This document shows positions 63,076 to 64,000 of a stretch of DNA of 64,000 bases, piece after piece (the stretch's first letter is position 1; every line of letters starts with the position of its first letter). The notes beneath the pieces were generated by a model that was not told where the DNA came from, made no database searches, and worked only from the letters and a program-made list of their open reading frames with translations. Both the position numbers and the translations under genes were made by a program. Source of the DNA: Hirudinaria manillensis (Eukaryota > Annelida > Clitellata > Hirudinida > Hirudinidae); the NCBI GenBank assembly GCA_034509925.1, contig CM067531.1, positions 5,674,001-5,738,000 on the forward strand. The letters are read 5' to 3'.

Positions 63076-63284
63076 CGTTACGTTTTTCTTTAATTTTCGA
63101 GCAATTAAAGGTGCAAAAACAATTCATGTCTGACACTTGCATTCCATCACAATTAACTCAGAAAATCATTTATTTCAATTAAATAACTTTTTTTCCCTTT
63201 AAAAACAAATGAAATTCTTTGAGACAACTTGTTAAATTTGCCCGGTTAATGTTCATTTCCTCGGATCAATGTCTTTCTTGCATG

Positions 63285-63450
63285 GAATTGTTAATAAAAA
63301 TTATTAACAAATAAATTGAGAAATGATTAACAAATGAATTTTAAAATGATTAACAAATGAATTTTAAAATGATTAACAAATTAATTAACAAATGATTAAT
63401 AAATTAATTAAAAATTATTAACAAATCAATTAAAAAATAAATTAAAAAAT
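63285..63450. repeat. AT-rich tandem repeat (ATTAACAAATGAATTTTAAAATG)
   Basis: Diverged tandem copies of a 20-23 bp unit with ATTAACAAAT and AATTTTAAAA cores. Confidence 0.8.
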
Positions 63451-63857
63451 AAATTTCAAGGTTTATATTTAAAGTCGATGGTCAGCTGTTCAAGTCCAAT
63501 AAACGTTGTCGTGGTGACGTCATCTTTCATTAAGAGTTCTTTTAAGTTTAAGTTTTTGTTGATTAAAACGTGAAATGTTAAGAAATTATTTGTTGTGATG
63601 GTTTTGTTGTTGTCGTGTGGTGTTGTGATGTTGTGAATTCATCGAGCAAAACCTTTAGGAGGAACGAATGGACGAATGAATGAATGAATGAATTTCGTAA
63701 TAATTTCTTAAAATACGATTTAAATTTAAAAAAAAACAATTATTGAAAGAAAATGGTTGAATGCTTGAAAATCATTTCAGCGGAAAATTCTTGAGTGAAA
63801 TGAAATCCTTGTCGTAAGAAACATCTGCTGCACAGGGAGAAGTTCAAAGGTGGAGAT

Positions 63858-64000
63858 TTCAATCAATTTCAACCAATTTCAATCAATTTCAATCAATTTC
63901 AACCAATTTCAATCAATTTCAACCAATTTCAATCAATCTCAATCAATTTCAACTAATTTCAATCAATCTCAATCAATTTCAACCAATTTCAACCAATTTC
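63858..64000. repeat. 10-bp tandem repeat (AATTTCAAYC), runs off the end
   Basis: About fourteen copies of the 10-bp unit AATTTCAATC / AATTTCAACC up to the last base, so the array continues outside the window. The T/C variants alternate in an irregular pattern. Confidence 0.95.

Noticed and set aside
62783-63182. Long frames of poly-Asn/Ile, poly-Asp/Val and poly-Leu/Met
   Set aside because: All three are translations of the GAT/GTT triplet array; all frames are open on both strands.

Overview
The window is nuclear DNA from a small-bodied or intron-rich invertebrate animal. It is AT-rich and its genes are split by GT-AG introns, many only 60-150 nt long. It carries animal-type aminergic and peptide GPCRs, a cyclin D with an Rb-binding motif, a SOCS-box protein and a ciliary doublet-microtubule protein. 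Nothing is prokaryotic: there are no operons and no ribosome binding sites. I cannot name the phylum; a marine invertebrate such as a spiralian is possible but is inference only.

Layout, left to right. 1-3.2 kb: AT-rich DNA with a long (AATAT)n array. 3.2-5.3 kb (+): dopamine D2-like receptor. 9.5-14.1 kb (-): RILP-like Rab/JIP-family adaptor. 16.0-16.3 kb (-): a possible tiny two-exon gene, divergent from 16.8-19.1 kb (+), a compact KAT6-type MYST acetyltransferase. 20.1-22.8 kb (+): CRYZL1-like oxidoreductase. 23.4-25.7 kb (+): calcineurin-B-homologous protein. 26.4-28.6 kb (-): GPN1 GTPase. 30.5-32.6 kb (+): cyclin D. 33.6-35.8 kb (-): WSB-type WD40/SOCS-box protein. 37.5-40.0 kb (+): 3-hydroxyisobutyrate dehydrogenase. 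42.3-42.8 kb (+): Pierce1-like ciliary protein, tail-to-tail with adenylate kinase 2 (43.0-44.0 kb, -). 45.1-47.0 kb (-): EMC2. 49.8-50.9 kb (-): 3' part of a peptide GPCR. 52.5-55.8 kb: a non-LTR retrotransposon inserted inside an older dispersed repeat, with an 8-bp target-site duplication. 56-64 kb: gene-poor DNA with tandem repeats, a decayed reverse-transcriptase fragment and a second copy of the dispersed repeat.

The genes are mostly housekeeping and share no pathway. They sit as independent head-to-head or tail-to-tail neighbours. Exon models were built by hand from splice sites, phase continuity and remembered family motifs. In nearly all of them total length and phases close exactly, which is the main internal check. 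Several real exons lie in frames that are not the longest open frame: the RILPL C-terminal homology exon, the WSB SOCS box, the Pierce1 exons and a 17-nt microexon in HIBADH.

I found no clear evidence of a wholly new system. The most unusual points are an aminergic GPCR that lacks the TM6 proline, a KAT6-like enzyme reduced to its catalytic half with three DGL motifs, a GC-AG intron, a very short Pierce1 homologue, and the cleanly datable LINE-in-repeat nest.
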